Assembly: GCF_905475345.1 (NCBI RefSeq)
Contig: NC_066595.1
Coordinates: 2,503,501 to 2,567,500, forward strand
Length of the DNA stretch: 64,000 bases
Source of the DNA: Vespula vulgaris
Lineage: Eukaryota; Arthropoda; Insecta; Hymenoptera; Vespidae
Direction: 5' to 3'
Part shown: piece by piece, positions 39,542 to 54,539 of the stretch
Layout: the number at the start of each line of letters is the position of its first letter
Numbering within the stretch: the first letter of the stretch is position 1
The notes under the pieces: generated by a model
The model's database searches: none
The model's input: the letters and a program-made list of their open reading frames with translations, nothing else
What the model was told of the DNA's origin: nothing
Program-made: the position numbers and the translations under genes

Positions 39542-42500
39542 ATGCGTAAATCGGTGAAAGGATGTTTCACCGTGATTACGTTTTTGTGTGCCGCCATTTT
39601 GATAACTGCTGGAGTAGTAATGATGAATAATCAAACGTTGTCGAATTATTTACTCAAAAGAATACGTTTGGTATGCAAGGATGTTTGTGATCGTAAAAAA
39701 AAAAAAGTAATAAAAAAACTAATGAAAAAATCATTGATCTTATTTGTTTTATCATAGGAAAAAAAATTAATGGACAATACAAAGGGTTACAGTATTTGGT
39801 CGACGCCTTTGGATCTTAGAATAAATATATACTTGTTCCATGTTGATAATCCGAATGATGTATTAAGTGGAGAATTACCGAAGCTTATAGAACGTGGTCC
39901 TTACGTTTACGAGTGTGTTTTTTTAATAAGAATATTAAATAAAATTAAAAAAAAATTATTATATAAAATTATTTATAAAAATCGAATAAATTACAAGTAT
40001 ATAATTACTATGTAATTACGTATATATTATAATTTACTTAACTCGTTTATGATTTTTTTAAAATTATCATACTAATAATTTATCATATGTATTAATATCA
40101 TTATATAATTTGAATCTTCATTTCTTTTCTCTTCTGTTTTTTTCTTCCTTTGTATAGTATAATCCTTGAAAAAGATATATTGAGCGTAAACGATATACGA
40201 GACGAAATAACTTACAATACCAAAAAAACATATTACTTTAACGAAGAGGAAAGTGGTGAATTTTTGGAGGACGATGACATTGTTCTTTTAAATATGGCCT
40301 ATCTCGGTACGATAAACACGGTAAAGTCTATCGTATCTAATTTTAATAGATATTTAATTTTAAATATAAAAAAAGAAAAAAAAATAAATAAAACAAAACT
40401 TACTTTCTCATTAACAGCTATCAGGTTTTTCGTTAAACATGCTTCAACAATACGGCGATTATATAGGAATGTTATTCCCCGAAGAAAATCAATTATTTGT
40501 CAAAGCAAAAGTTAAAGATATATTGTTCAGCGGTGTATCTTTGGTATGCGATATTAGTAAACATAAAAAAATGAAATTAATCTGTATGACGTTAAAAGGA
40601 AGAAAACCTCCGATTTTATGGAACACTGAAATCGAGAATAAATACATGTACAGCCTCTTTGGAACGGTATATACTTATATAACTTTTTTTTTCATTATCA
40701 TTATAAATATTATAAATAAAAATTAGATTTATATTTTATAATGTTTATTATGCATTTATAATATTTATTTATTTAGTTTTTATGTTTATAATATATATTT
40801 TTTAATGAATTTTTTTAATATATATATATATATATGTGCATGTGTGTGTATACATATATATATTCGTTGAAGATGAATGGAACTTGGGTTGGTCCAATCA
40901 CCATTAACAGAGGTATACAAGATGAAACAAAATTAGGCAGCATAACTTCCGTATACAACAAACGAAAAAATAAATATTGGACAACCGAAGAATGCAATAC
41001 TATTAAAGGAACCGATGGTATGATCTTTCCTTTTTACAACGAGCCACCATCACGTATCTACATTTACAGTATCGAAACTTGTCGGTAAGAAAAAAAAAAA
41101 AGAAAAAAAAGAAGAAAGAAAAGAAAACGTTATTTACGTAATAAAAAAACATATATACGTAACATCGATTCTTTCGTTATCTCGTTTGCAGAGCTTCGTT
41201 TATAGAGTTCAAGGGAATTGAAAAGATTAATCAATTGGAGGCATGGCGATATGTTTATACAAGCGAAAATTGGAGTTATAATGAAAGCGTTTGTTATTGT
41301 CCGACTACCAAGCACGAAAGAGCATGTCTTCCTATGGGTCTCATGGACGTTAACAAATGCATGGTAAATTAAAAATATAATAACAAAGTAATATCGAAGT
41401 AAATTATTATAATATATATTTATACATATATATATTTTTTTATTATTATTATTTTCAATTTTTTCAAAACGAATCAATGTAACGATGAATTCTTGTACAA
41501 TTTTTTTTTTCCATATAAAAAATATCCCTACTATTAGGTACCATACTTTATTTATTTATTTATTTATTTTTTCAATATTTTAATCGTGATTTTTTGTTTT
41601 GTTATCTTTTATTACTTTTTTGTCTCTCCTTTTTTTCACAGAAAGTGCCTATGTTATTATCCGAGCCTCATTTTCTTCACGCCGATCCGAAAATTTTAAA
41701 CTACGTGCCGGATTTGAATCCCCAAGAGGAAATTCATTCGAGTTCTATATTGATCGACACGCTTACTGGTAAACCTGTTTATGGTTATAAAAAAATGCAA
41801 ATTAATATGAAGATATCACCGCAACCGATCGAATTGCTCGCCAACGTCACCGAGGGTTACTTTCCGATTATTTGGATAAGCGAGGTTTGATAATTATTTA
41901 TAATAATAACAACAATGATGATGGTGATAATTCAACTTTGTTTTATCTCTTCGATCTATTAGAAGGAGGAATACCTTCCTTCTTATAGATCATTTATAAA
42001 ATTATAATACTAAATATATATATATATATGTGTGTGTGTGTACATACATGTGTGTGTTTAATTATATATTACATATAATTTATATCGCATAAAATTTTAT
42101 ATATATATATATATGTATATTACATATATAATAATACTCTTTCACTCAAATAATTAATACCAGGAACTCGTAAAAGTTACAAACATAGAAAAATTATAAT
42201 CAATTACAATATAATTAGGACTAAACCGTTACAGATCTAACGATAAATCTGAGTAATTGAAAATACTTGAACAAAAAAAAAAGAAGAAGAAAAAGAAAAA
42301 GAAAAAAGAAAAATAAGATAGAGAAAAAGTAAAGTAACCAAAAAAAAAAGAAAAAAAGAAAAAAATAAACATATTTTCGATCTATGATAGATTATAAATT
42401 ATTTTGTTACAGGGTACAACCGAGGATAAGAAGAATTTCGATTTAATGTTCATGATTTATAGAATTAGAAGTGTTATATTGATTTTGCAATGGCTCCCAT

Positions 42501-42670
42501 TAGTTATCGGCATATGTCTACTTCTATTGATTTTATTATGCTACAAATTACCGATACCAAGAAGGAAAATACGATCGATCGATCCGATGAAAAAAATTAA
42601 TCCGACTTTGGTACTCTCGGATACACACGAACAATATTTAACTCCTAGAACACACGTACGTTCTAAATAA
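39542..42670 (+). CDS. CD36/SNMP-type class B scavenger receptor
   Basis: Eight exons: 39542-39670, 39758-39912, 40158-40320, 40418-40666, 40873-41084, 41192-41363, 41642-41884 and 42413-42670. All are GT-AG with agreeing phases, giving 526 residues. A short cytoplasmic N-terminus precedes TM1 (about residues 9-27). The ectodomain shows CD36 hallmarks: GPYVY, NGTW, a YWTTEECNTIKGTDGMIFP block and ETCR. A cysteine-rich segment (VCYC, ACLP, NKCM) precedes PHFLHADP. A second TM lies near the C-terminus (VILILQWLPLVIGICLL), followed by a basic tail of about 40 residues. Family members bind lipids, lipoproteins, carotenoids or pheromones at the plasma membrane. An upstream in-frame ATG at 39440 would add 34 residues; I prefer 39542, close to TM1. 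I cannot tell which subfamily it is. Confidence 0.94.
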
Positions 42671-42985
42671 ATATTCGAATAACATTCGAAAATATATATA
42701 GAGAAAAAGAAAGAAATAATTAATCGACAGATTTTGGAATTTTCGATCTACTATTTTTTGTTATCGCCATTGTTCTTTTTTCTATTTTTTTTTTCTTTGT
42801 TTTCCTTTTTTTCTTTTTTCTTTCCTTTTTTTTTTATTTGTTTTTTTTTTAAGGTTTTAGCCTTTTTTTTTTTTTTTAGATTGAAATATCCTATCTGTTT
42901 GTACGTTTATAAAAAGATATTTATAAACGTAAACATCGTCGTTTACGAATAACGCTCTTATATAAATGCGCGAATGGTGTTACAT

Positions 42986-42991
42986 AATAAA
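42986..42991 (+). terminator. Candidate poly(A) signal of CD36-like gene
   Basis: AATAAA about 316 nt after the stop codon. Another copy at 42666-42671 overlaps the stop codon itself and is unlikely to be the functional one. Confidence 0.45.
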
Positions 42992-43969
42992 CTATTTACA
43001 TTTAAATGATATATAATATGCGTTATTAAGGCGATATACGATTATTCAATATACGAAAGCAATTGAAATATCGTATTTAATTATCATTTTGATTTATGGC
43101 AATCTTAATCGTACGACACGATTAAATTAGTCATTTAATCATCATTAAAATTAATTAATTAACAATGAAAATTCTTATTTCGATTTTAGAACATTTGAAT
43201 TAAAATATCATTTTGCTGTGTATCTCGCGAATGAGTTAAATTCGCACATTGGCGAATTATTCCTTATACACGTCGTAATTGTCAAAAAATGACAAATCAT
43301 TCTTAAATGAGAATTCAATTAATTAAAATTGAATAGTTAATTAATATAGATAATGAAATATTTTTTTAAATTGCAATCATAAATCGTTAATTAAATTAAA
43401 TATTGCTCAGCAACACTGTTATGCCTATATATGTACATTTTTTTTTTAAATTAAAATTCACACGAAAAAAGAATTATTGATTTTTAAATTAATACGAAAT
43501 GCAGACTTAACGTAATCTAAAATGGTACGATATTAAAGTAGAAATCGATCGTAAAGAAAAAAAAAAAAAAAAAAAAAGAAAAAGAAAGCAAACAAAGAAA
43601 GAATTTTCAATTAGATATACGATTTCAAAAATATTTCCAATTAATTTTCAAGCTAAATCTGCATATCTATAATATTATTAATAAACATATATATATATGT
43701 GTCTGTGTGTGTCTGTGTGTGTGTGTATATGCGAAATATATAAAATGTACATATCTACACAAAAAAGAAACAAAACAAAAAAATGATTACAATATTATTA
43801 TAAATTTTTAAGTCCCATTTCATTCGAGAATTATTTCTCTAACTCAAAGTTAGAAATAACTAACGAATTATTTATTGCGTGACGCACGCAAAATTACAAA
43901 TAACGAATTCTATGTACGCATAATCGCACATTATCGTTTCTTTTTTGTCCTTCCTTTTTTTTATTTTTT

Positions 43970-43975
43970 TTCTTT
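43970..43975 (-). terminator. Candidate poly(A) signal of PAT-type gene 1
   Basis: AATAAA on the minus strand about 195 nt beyond the stop at 44170. A second copy at 43871-43876 is also possible. Confidence 0.4.
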
Positions 43976-44078
43976 TATCATCGCTTCCAAACTAGACGTG
44001 TTTACTTTGTTATCTCTTTTTCGTATTATCCTCATACGAAATACATTATAGATATATGGCAAGTAATGTCGCATAAAA

Positions 44079-44110
<32 letters not shown>

Positions 44111-44169
44111 GAAATAAAAACAAAAAGAAAAAAAATAACAAAAATTATTGCTATTGCAATAGTTGTAAA

Positions 44170-45723
44170 TTACTTCTTATTATAGGCTTTGATGATATCT
44201 TTTATCGATATCCACGAACCAAATACCAATGCCATCATTGAGAAAATAAGTAATATAGTATTTTTAATAAGTCTCCACTTGAAGGTACCCAAATGTCCGT
44301 CCCAGCATGAAATTGTCTCGACCGTAACGGGTATGCTGATGCCGAGAATGGAAAAAAATATTGCACCTACCAGAGAAATGAATGGCTCTAATTCTTGCAC
44401 GCCTACAGCTACACCGACTGAAAAAAAAAGAAAAAACAAACGAAAAGATTATAAGAAGGAAAAATAAGAGATTGTAATCTTATAATACAAGTTTAATAAA
44501 AAAAAAAAAAAAAAAAAAGAAAAAAAAAGGAGAAAGAAAGAAAAAAGGTGGAAAAAAACATCGTTTGTTTGAAATTGTTATTTGAAATGATGATAAGGAA
44601 TTAAAAATACTTATTATTAGTTATGACTCGTTAAAACGCTTATATTAACGATATTTTTAATTATATTTATGATAATTCCTTGTTCGTTTCTCTAACTATA
44701 TTATTGTGTGATATATAAAAGTAAAATATAATAAAATGAATGACTACGAAGGAGATTATCTTATTGTACTTTATAAAATTCCGACGTTCTTTGTATTTAG
44801 TAGGAAATTTTTTTTTTTTGTAATCTGATAAGAATATCGAAAGGAACGTTAAATTAACATCGGATTAAAATTTATAAAACGCGTTGATCAACAAATGATC
44901 AAGTGATTTTATCAAATTCAATTCCAATACAATTTATAATTTATAACAGACGAATGATTCGAAAAAATTTATCGTCGTATTTTATAGATTAATGACTTTA
45001 GTCTTATACTAAGAAGTGTGTTCTTAGCTCTTTCTTTCTTTCTTTCTTTCTTTTTTTATTTCTTTTCCAATTATCACGCTCAAGGATATTTTAAAAATAT
45101 ATTTTACAAATTAAAGTCTGCCGAACATCGAACGCCGATCATCGGCGAAATATAAAATTAAGAGAAGCATGCGATAAGAAAGGGATGAAAAAGATTAAAA
45201 TAGAAAAGAAAAAAGAAAAAGAAAAGAAAAACTAACAATAAAGAAAAAAAAAAAAAGAAAAAAAAAACGTGGTTACAGCACGAGCAGTAGGTGATAAAAA
45301 GCAGTCGAAGTTTTTAACTGCGTAACATTTTGTTTTATTTTTGTTCCATTGTACTATGGAACCAATTGTTGCCATTCTAAAAAAATTTATTTCGTTGTAA
45401 TATACTTATTCAAATACTTTTAACGCGTGGTATGGTAATTGATCCGTTTATCGATAATAATGAAGGAAATAAATTGACGAAATGAAAAGAAAGGAAGAAA
45501 AAAAAAGAAAGAAAAAAAAAGAAGAAGTAGAAGAAGAATGAATTCTAAATACGATGTGTAACTAGATTGCACGATTAGCAAACCGATTTGGACCGCATCG
45601 AAGCGGAATAAACCAAGGCTGCTAGTTAATTTCCGTCTTTTTTTATTATAACCGAGTGAACGAGTACGTGACATCGTTCCGAACAATTCAGGCCAGGTGG
45701 TTCGATGTCTGTCTGTCTGTTTG

Positions 45724-45802
<79 letters not shown>

Positions 45803-46029
45803 ATCTATCTGTCTCCCTCTTTACATTTTTTTTTGCGATCGTTCTTACACCGTGTGTCATGCGATGAATAGTACTATTTTCTGGCTCGTTTGAACTATTT
45901 GCATTAATAAAGAGACACACGTGGAACTAACTTACGTAAAAAGCGATTGAACATGTTGTTTGTCAGAGAATTTTAATTAGTAATAGGATAAATAGTCGAT
46001 TAGTTATAATCCTAGTTTCCGCGTAGAAT

Positions 46030-46060
<31 letters not shown>

Positions 46061-49000
46061 CAAAGATGGATTGAGATAATTATTTAATATCAGATTGATA
46101 AATAAAATTCAATATATATTGATACACTTTTTTTTTCTTTTCTTTTTGTTGGTTCTCTTCCTCTCTCTCTTTCTTTTTTAATATACGTATATTTATTATT
46201 TTAAAGAAATAAAATAAAATCGTGATAAATAGTTACAATGTCATCATTAGAACGATTCCGATAATCGATACTGAGTCATACTCGACCATCATCGGCGAGC
46301 ACGCCGGTCAAACAAGTATTTTGCCTGTCCTACTCTCCTCATCTTCTTACGTTAGGAAAGTAAGACGCGCCGTCTGGCATTCGTTTCACTTGCCACGCGA
46401 ACAAGACCCCGGCAAATAACGTGCGACTTATTTGATAAGGTAAAATGGACAAGAGATAGAGAGACCAGACTTACCTGTCAATAAAACGATGACAGCCCTC
46501 AAAGTCGTTTCACCAACGGCTTCGTACTTGTGACTGAATTTCGTTCTAATTGCATTCCACATAATATCCAACGGTACGAATAATTGTAATCCGTATGTGA
46601 ACAGTACAGCCAATCCGATCAAAAGTTTCACCACTTGTCCCAAACTAATATCAGAAATGAGAATAATTTTTTTCTTTTCTTTTTTTTTTCATATGTATAT
46701 AAATGACAATTATGTCATACAATCAGGTCGATATTTACGATCGAATTTATTTCTTGTAATGTTATAATCGATTAAACGTAACATAGAGTTTAAAGTAGAA
46801 TTCAAAGTTCATGATTATGATATGATATGATATGTATGTATGTATATATATGTATGTATTTAAACAACGAGGACACTTCGATAAGAAGTTTTGATTTTGA
46901 TGTATGGGTTAGACAAATACATAAGTAAATGGATTGACATTAATTATCTTGATTGTTATCAATATTTCAAAGAAACTTACATGTCCTGAACTGGTATATT
47001 TAACGTGACCGTTGCCTTTGTATTCTCTCCATATGCTAGATAGCCGAATATACCTATCATCGCATAAAGACTGACAACGATTGTCATAGTTATATTGAGT
47101 ACACCAGGACAGCCGAGAAAATGTTGTGGCGTTTTCATACTGTTCTCCACTGGCATTACCTAAAGAGATTTCGATCGAAAAAAAAAGAAAAAAAAAAAAA
47201 AAATTCTTATTCTTCCTTTTATTTTTAATAATGAAATTACGTAAGACAAAGACGCTTTTTAATCTGACGAACTAACTTACCACACCGATTCCTTCAATGG
47301 CAAATACAACAGTAGCGAAGAAAATTGGTAATTGTTCCGTTTCCGAAAACATGTTGACGTTTTGAATAGGTTGAAGGTCTTTGAAAATATAATATAACGT
47401 AACCGAGAAACCAACCATCATGCTGACGTTCGCCACCATTGAAAATGGTACCATGTATTTCAAATTTCGTATTTGTCCTAATAAAATCACTGCTGGTATC
47501 AATGCTAGCATCAAAGAACCTTTGTTTATTGTATTGTGCCCGTTATAATACTCGGCAATCTATAAAGAATATTTATATCTTTAAACTTCGTATATCTAAT
47601 TATAAAAAACTAGAGAAATTGACGAATGAAAATGAACATCTCGATAAATTTATTATTATCCGATAGGACGATCTAATTCGAAGGTATAGATATTTAATTA
47701 ATTATAGTAAATAATTGTAAAAATTAATGATAGAGATTGAATGACGAGACTGAATTATCTGATAATACATATATTTGAGATAATCAAAAGTATCTCACTT
47801 TTAAGAAATAACGACAGAGAAGAAATATATATATATAGAAAATATATTAAATTTCTGTAAAATACGTAATAAATTCTTAACGATCGAGATTGAGTTTAAC
47901 GATAAAAGAAAGAAAAAAAAAGGAATGTTATAACAGACGAAACATGTTATTAACGAACGATTAGATAAATTTTAATGACGAATTAATTGGATCTACCAAC
48001 TAACCTGATGGATCGTTGTAGCAATGAATACGATGTAAACGCATGCACCACCAATGTAGGTCGCGCAAAGTGCCGTGTTTACAAATATTTTACTTGCATT
48101 AGCCCAAGGTTTTAAAATTTTAGGTCCACAGAGAAAAGCAGCATAGGCTGTCTCAGCATAAGTCATCTTTGGTGTTTTCGTACGTTTGCAGAGTATATGA
48201 GACGAACGTACCAATATGTGAACGCAATGAGCACATATCATACCGATGATTATCGTCCCTAATCCACCGATTATCAAACCTCCGTTTCTTATGGCATTAG
48301 GCATGGCCAAAATGCCGGTACCAAGCGAAGATTTCAAAAGATGAGCCAACGAACCTAAATCGCTGTAAATCATACGTTCAATTTTTCGACACCTTTTTTT
48401 ATTTTTTTATTTATTTGTTTGTCTATTTATTCATTCGTTTTTTCTTTTCTTTTTTCTTTTTTTTTCTTTTTTTTTGGTTCTTCCAAAGCACAAATCTTAC
48501 TAGCCAGAGTTAATACAATTCTGATATTATTCAATGTGAATTGTTCTCTTTTTTATTTTTTTCTTACTCCTTCTTTTCTTTTTTTAAGAAATTTTGTTAA
48601 GAAAAATTGTTTATCTTGATTACAATCAAAATGTATAAATTTAAATCGAAAAAGAAAACGTTCTTTCGGACCGTACAAACTCAATCGATTGTAATTGTAA
48701 AATTTTATCTAAACTTAATAAATCTGAGATATTCGAAGATAATGACAAAATGATTAATTATACTTTTATTATCTGACATTCGTTAATTCTCAGAAATATA
48801 GATTAAGAAGAATTTCATATATAATTCGATCGATATTCTAAGACATAATTTCTATCTCATGTTAAATCTTATAGACGAGCATCAATGATCATGAAGACAA
48901 AAAATGAAAAGAGGAAAAAAGAAATTATAATAAAAATAAAAATAAATTTTTTTTTTAGATATAAATCAATTTAACTTACGAATTGGTGTGCTTCTTGTCT

Positions 49001-49501
49001 CTGTTTTCGAAAGGATCGTAAAACTCATCTTTTTCGTTGTAATCGCCGACCGAAATCGCTGCGATCTTCGTGCTGATCGGAAAGAAAAAAAAAAATAAAA
49101 TAAAATAAATGAAAGAAGACGAATTAATTACATCATTTTATCAAATTAATCGTTGATCAAACGTATGTATTGATACAGACGAATTTTAAATATATTTCGT
49201 CTCGCGATAAAGAAAAAAAAAAAGAAGAAAAAATTATTCTACGCATCTCCTATGATCCTACGATCGATTTAAATGTCTCGATCGATCGATAACCTTTATC
49301 TAATCGAAAATCATACTTTATTAACAACTACTTGTCCAGAGATATAATATCAAAAAATTGCTATCTTATTAATTACGTTTCTCTTCGTTGCTAATGAAAT
49401 TACAGAACGAAATTGAAATCGAGATAAAATACGTTGTTTCATTACCTGCTGTTAAAATCCTTCATCGAGTTGGATTCTGCTTCCTTTTCCATTTTACCCA
49501 T
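44170..49501 (-). CDS. SLC36-type proton-coupled amino acid transporter (PAT) 1
   Basis: Seven exons on the minus strand: 49501-49446, 49072-48980, 48362-48005, 47559-47281, 47159-46981, 46644-46475 and 44417-44170. Every junction is GT-AG with agreeing phase, and the protein is 460 residues, the usual family length. A hydrophilic N-terminus (MGKMEKEAESNS) leads to the TM1 motif SSLGTGILAMPNAIRNGG, characteristic of the SLC36/PAT branch of the amino acid/auxin permease family. Later signatures are FAIEGIGVVMPVENSMKTP and LEPFISLVGAIFFSILG, with about 11 membrane segments in total. The last one is followed by GSWISIKDII. The family moves small amino acids with protons across plasma or lysosomal membranes and feeds into growth (TOR) signalling; substrate and location are not readable here. 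The intron between 46475 and 44417 is the largest. Confidence 0.95.
45729..45793. repeat. (CT)n microsatellite
   Basis: About 65 bp of CT dinucleotides flanked by GTCTGTCTGT and TCTATCTATC tetranucleotides. It lies in the last intron of PAT-type gene 1. Confidence 0.95.
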
Positions 49502-49758
49502 GATGATTGTTCTAAGAAAGTAGAAGAAGAAAATATATATACATTTAAATCTTTTTTAATGCAAATATCTTTTTTATAACAAACGAACGATACGTTTCTT
49601 TCTATTCGATTCACGATTTACTTATAGAAATTTTTACGAGTAAAATTTTTATGAGTAAGAAACCAATATCATTATTACATTTTGAAAAAAAATAATAGAA
49701 AAATTTCATAATCGTTTATACGAAATTTAATAAACAACTAAATTAAATACGTCCAACG

Positions 49759-49789
<31 letters not shown>

Positions 49790-51590
49790 CTTTTTTTTTA
49801 AATAAAATTCAACGTAGTTGAAAAGCATATATATTTGTTTTTAAATAAAAATTAAATTACTAAATTAATTATATGAAATTATTGTATTATCCGCGTATCA
49901 AATTTATATGAAGATTAAAAGATAAATAAACGGAGAAGGACAAAAAAAAGAAAGAAATTCGATTGGTTCGAACATTTCCTCGTGAAAGATCGTTGACAGT
50001 ACTATCAAAGTGTAAAAATAAAAACTTTTTTAAATCTTTCGTCTTGATCATTTTAGGAATTAGCTAAAAGTTCGTCTCATCTACGTAAAAAAATTTTTCA
50101 ATCAAAATGTTATCGCTATAACATCTCGAGTATTTCAGATAAAGTTTATCAATCGATGTTTGGGAATGTGAGATATCGATTCGATAATCGATCGATCCAG
50201 GACGAAGTAAATACAGAGATGAAAACAATTCGAATGAATCATACTATGAAAAGATTCTTCCTCTCATTATTTTTTTTTTGCCCCGCCCTTTTCTCATTTT
50301 AATAAATAAAAAACGCATTGCACCTAATTGTATAATAAATCATGAACCGTGCCTCTTACGACGCTAATTATTGCACACAATGTTAATGACACATATCCGT
50401 GCGATATTAAATGATAGAAATTAAAAAAAAAATATGCATCGACATACACACACACACACAAGTGTGTATATAGATACATATATAAATATATGTATATATA
50501 TCAATGACGTAAAGTAAATATATTGATATAATCAGTATAGCATCGAACTTCGTGTTTGTTATCTTAAAAATTATGATAAAATATAGCTAATCGCGTACTT
50601 CTTCAAGATAATCGATTGATACCTTCGAAAAGTGACAACGAAAAGCACGAATACTGATAAAATATTTATTATGAGATACACACCCACACCCATTCATTTT
50701 TTACACACACAGACATATATACACACAATGTATATTTCTGAATTCTTATTATCATTATCATTATTATTTTTATTCCATGTAATTGGGAAGTTTTTTAATT
50801 TAAAATCAAGATTAATAGAGAATTTCATTTTTCGATTTCGAATTAGTATCTAATAAATGATTATTAATTGTATCATCGTATCTTAATCTATCGTTAGAAC
50901 ATCGTTAGGAATTGTTATATTTTTTGTCAAACTATTTGAATGTTTATTTAAATGCATTAAATGCATTAGTTCTCGTGAACTATGTATTTATATTATTATT
51001 CTATTATTTTATCAATTAGTCCGTCAATGTACTTAGATCGTTAATCCAATTTTTAATTTTAAAAAACGATTATTATTTAAACTTATCATATACGATTGAT
51101 ATCCTCTTGTACGAACGTATGTAAGTAAGTACTTACGAACGTCTACGTGGTTTAACACGAGATAACATGTTCGAAGAATGCTCATAAATCTTTTCTCTAA
51201 CCTCGTCCCTCCTTTCCGACTTTTTCACTGGTTCGTATCTTCTTGGTTTAGAACAATAAATATGCAAAATTATGCAGTTTCTTTCCGTTTCCGTCTTTTT
51301 GTATATTTTATGTTAAAAATTTCTGTTCTGTTCTATCTAACAGAAAATTTTTGTTACGAGACTAATCGATTGTTATATTATACGTATCTGTTGTCGCATG
51401 TATTAACTTTTAATAATATTTCTTTTTTATTTAAAAAACTTTTAATAAAATTTATAAATAAATAAATATATATATATATATGGATAGATAATAATTAAAT
51501 AAAAATTTTCGAATATGGGTGTGTGTGTGTATAAATATATATAAATATGTATATATATATCTAAATATATATATATATATTTAAATATGT

Positions 51591-51622
<32 letters not shown>

Positions 51623-54076
51623 GAGGTAATTTGTTTCTAACTCATAAAAATGATAAGAAGCTTTTTTAACGTTTGCTATCAACGTTCTTTGTCCAATGGT
51701 GTCGATTATATAGAAAGTATTTTTTCGAGATAGAAAAAGTAAGTGAGAGAAAAAAAGAAAGTGAGAAAGAGAAAGATTGATTGATTGAAAATTTGTCAAA
51801 TTGATTTTTTTGATAAGAAAACGACAGAGTCTCCTACATGTATAGTCTTTGATGTAAAAACCTTGAACTTTTGAGCGATTCTTGCGTAACGAAGGTTTCT
51901 CAACAGTCGTCATATGTACTTACTTACGTATGTACAATGTATATATATACATATATATAACAAACGAAAGGAAAATGAATCTATGTAGATATGCATATTC
52001 ATATGTAGAAGACATAAGTGAACAAATGAAAATGATATCGTGATGTTTCTTATCACGAAGCGATACTTCAGCATGGTAACGATTATTGAATTAATGATAA
52101 TAAAGAGGGACTATCGAGTAGTTGAAGTTGCATATTTTCGATTAGAAACGAAATATAATTTACAAAATGAATATATTGGTAAGTTAATTTGTTAAAATGA
52201 TTCATTCGTGTAAGAAAAAAAAAAAATGAATAAAAAATGAACTAGCAAGAATAAAAAAGCAAGAAAATGAAAAAAAATGTACTAGCAAGAATGGAAAAAA
52301 AAAGTGAACAAGAAAAGAAAGTAAAAAAAGGCGAGTGAAATATCGGATTAATACGATGACGAATTAAAAAAAAAAAAAAAAAACAAAGAAGGAAAAGAAA
52401 AGAAGGAAAGAAAGAAAGAAAAAGAAAAAAGTAGAATGAAAATAAAGAAAAAGAGAAAAAATAGAAATAATTCTGTCATAATGATTCTATCTAACAAGCA
52501 TGTTAGAAAATTTATAAAAAAAGAAAAGCAAAAGAAATTAATTCATCGTTTACCAAGGATTCGTAATAATTTGATGATACATTTCACAAAAATGTCGATG
52601 TCAATAGTAACAAAAAGAATTTCAAATATTGTCATTGTCATGTTTGTTCAACTGTTGCGAGAATGGTTAAATAAAAGAATGAACGAACGAATAAATGAAT
52701 GAATGATTTAGTGAATTAAATCAGAATAGATTTGAGAAACTGTCGTTGATTTAAGGTGGTTTAAGAAACTAATGGAAAAGTCTTCTTAGAACGTGCGTTA
52801 GAAACTCGATCTTACAAAGAGATAAGAAATGCTACTAACAATAGTTAGAACGGTAATAGAATTTGCACGTTCCCACAAATATGCACATACATACATACAT
52901 ATATACACATACCTACATACATAGATACATACATACATAGATACATACATAATCAGTGCGATCATAAAATAATAAAATAATAAAATATACTTACTGTTGT
53001 ATGTATCACAGATGCTGCGAGATACGAAAATAAATTTCTTCTCTAAAATAATTGCCTATCAATCGAAATATCAAAATTATTTTCCTCGTTGAATTCTATC
53101 GATCGGGATCGATTGAAAGTATTGAAGAATATATATATATTTTATTTATTTAAATTAATCGAATATCAATCGATATACGTAGATTTATTAATCGTTAGAT
53201 AATCCGTCGAATAATCTTTTCCTCCGCATTTCCTTTTTTCTTTTTCTTTCGTTGATATCGATCTCTCGAAATGAGGGTTGTGAACGGGGCAACGTTCTCG
53301 CTCGTTCACGATGACGCACGAGAGAAAGCACCGTTGATGCAGTTACGACGTAACAGAGTCACCGTTCTTTGTCGTAGTAAAACGTAGTAATAGTAACGTA
53401 GTAATATTAGTACAGCAGTAACAGCAGTAGCAGCAGCAGTAGCAGCAGCAGCAACAGTAGTAGTAGTAGTAATAGTAGTAGTAGTAGCAATAACAGCAGT
53501 AGTATCTCGATATTCGTAGGACCACAAAATTATTGATCTTCGTTTCGATGCAACAGGTGTAATAGGTGGAGCTCACGTGACCCGATCTTACTCAAAACTT
53601 TTATCCTATCTTCGACACGGCAAATACTCGTAAAAGAGTCACGAGAGATTTCAAGAATAAAATTCGTCGTTCTTTTCGTTTTTATTCGGAAATAGATACA
53701 AGAGAGGATAAAACAGAGAGAGAGAAAGAGAGAAAGAGAGAGAGAGAAAGAAAATATTTCGTACGAAAAGAAAAGAAGAGAAAAAGAAAAAGAAAAAGAA
53801 AAAGAGAAAAGAGAGAGAACAAAAACAACAATAAAAATAACAATAATAACAAATAATAATATCGCGATAATTATTACGTTACGTCATTGATACATGATTG
53901 AACGTAGAACGATCGAAATGATTTTAAAATAGATACATATATATAGATAAATAGATAGACAAATAGATAGACAAACTAACGAACGGACGGACGGACCGAC
54001 GATTCAATCCGTTCGAGTTTTGATTCCGTTAAGAGAAACGCAACGCGACTGGGCAACCTCTTCGACGTTAGGCAGG

Positions 54077-54086
54077 TTTATATATA
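54077..54086 (-). promoter_or_regulatory. Candidate TATA promoter, possibly of PAT-type gene 1
   Basis: Minus-strand TATATATAAA with an initiator-like CCAGTC whose A is at 54050, 32 bp downstream of TATAAA. The following segment is GC-richer. The ATG is 4.5 kb away, so a noncoding first exon would be needed; a good donor (ACAGTAAGTA) is at about 52993. The link to the PAT gene is inferred. Confidence 0.35.
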
Positions 54087-54508
54087 CCGAGAGATAGAGA
54101 GGTGTAGGCACCGCACGTGAATGACTACCGTCGACAGACAACGCGGAGCACCCAGCGCTACGCTAACTTACTCCTTGATGGAACGGTGCAAGCAAACAAG
54201 AAGTGGGGATCGAGATCCACGAGTACCCATCGATCGATCGACCCTCTCTTCTGTCCTTCTATTGGCCGTTGATCGGTAGGTAGAAACGATTTATCTCACA
54301 CTCTTTCCTCAAACATTTCTCCTCTTCTCTCCTCTCCTCTCCTCTCTTCTCCTCTCCCTTCTTTCTTTCTTTTTTATCTTCTTCTTTTTCTTTTCTTTTT
54401 TGCGTTTATTTATAATTTTTTCTTTTCTCTCTCTCTCTCTCTCTCTCTTTTCTTTTTTTCTTTTTTTTTCAATTATCTCCCCCACCACTACGTTCACACT
54501 CTCGCTCT

Positions 54509-54539
<31 letters not shown>

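Noticed and set aside
51864..51913. Possible alternative first coding exon (MTTVEKPSLRKNRSKVQ) for the first PAT gene
   Set aside because: The only usable donor is weak and has phase 1, while the next PAT exon needs phase 2.
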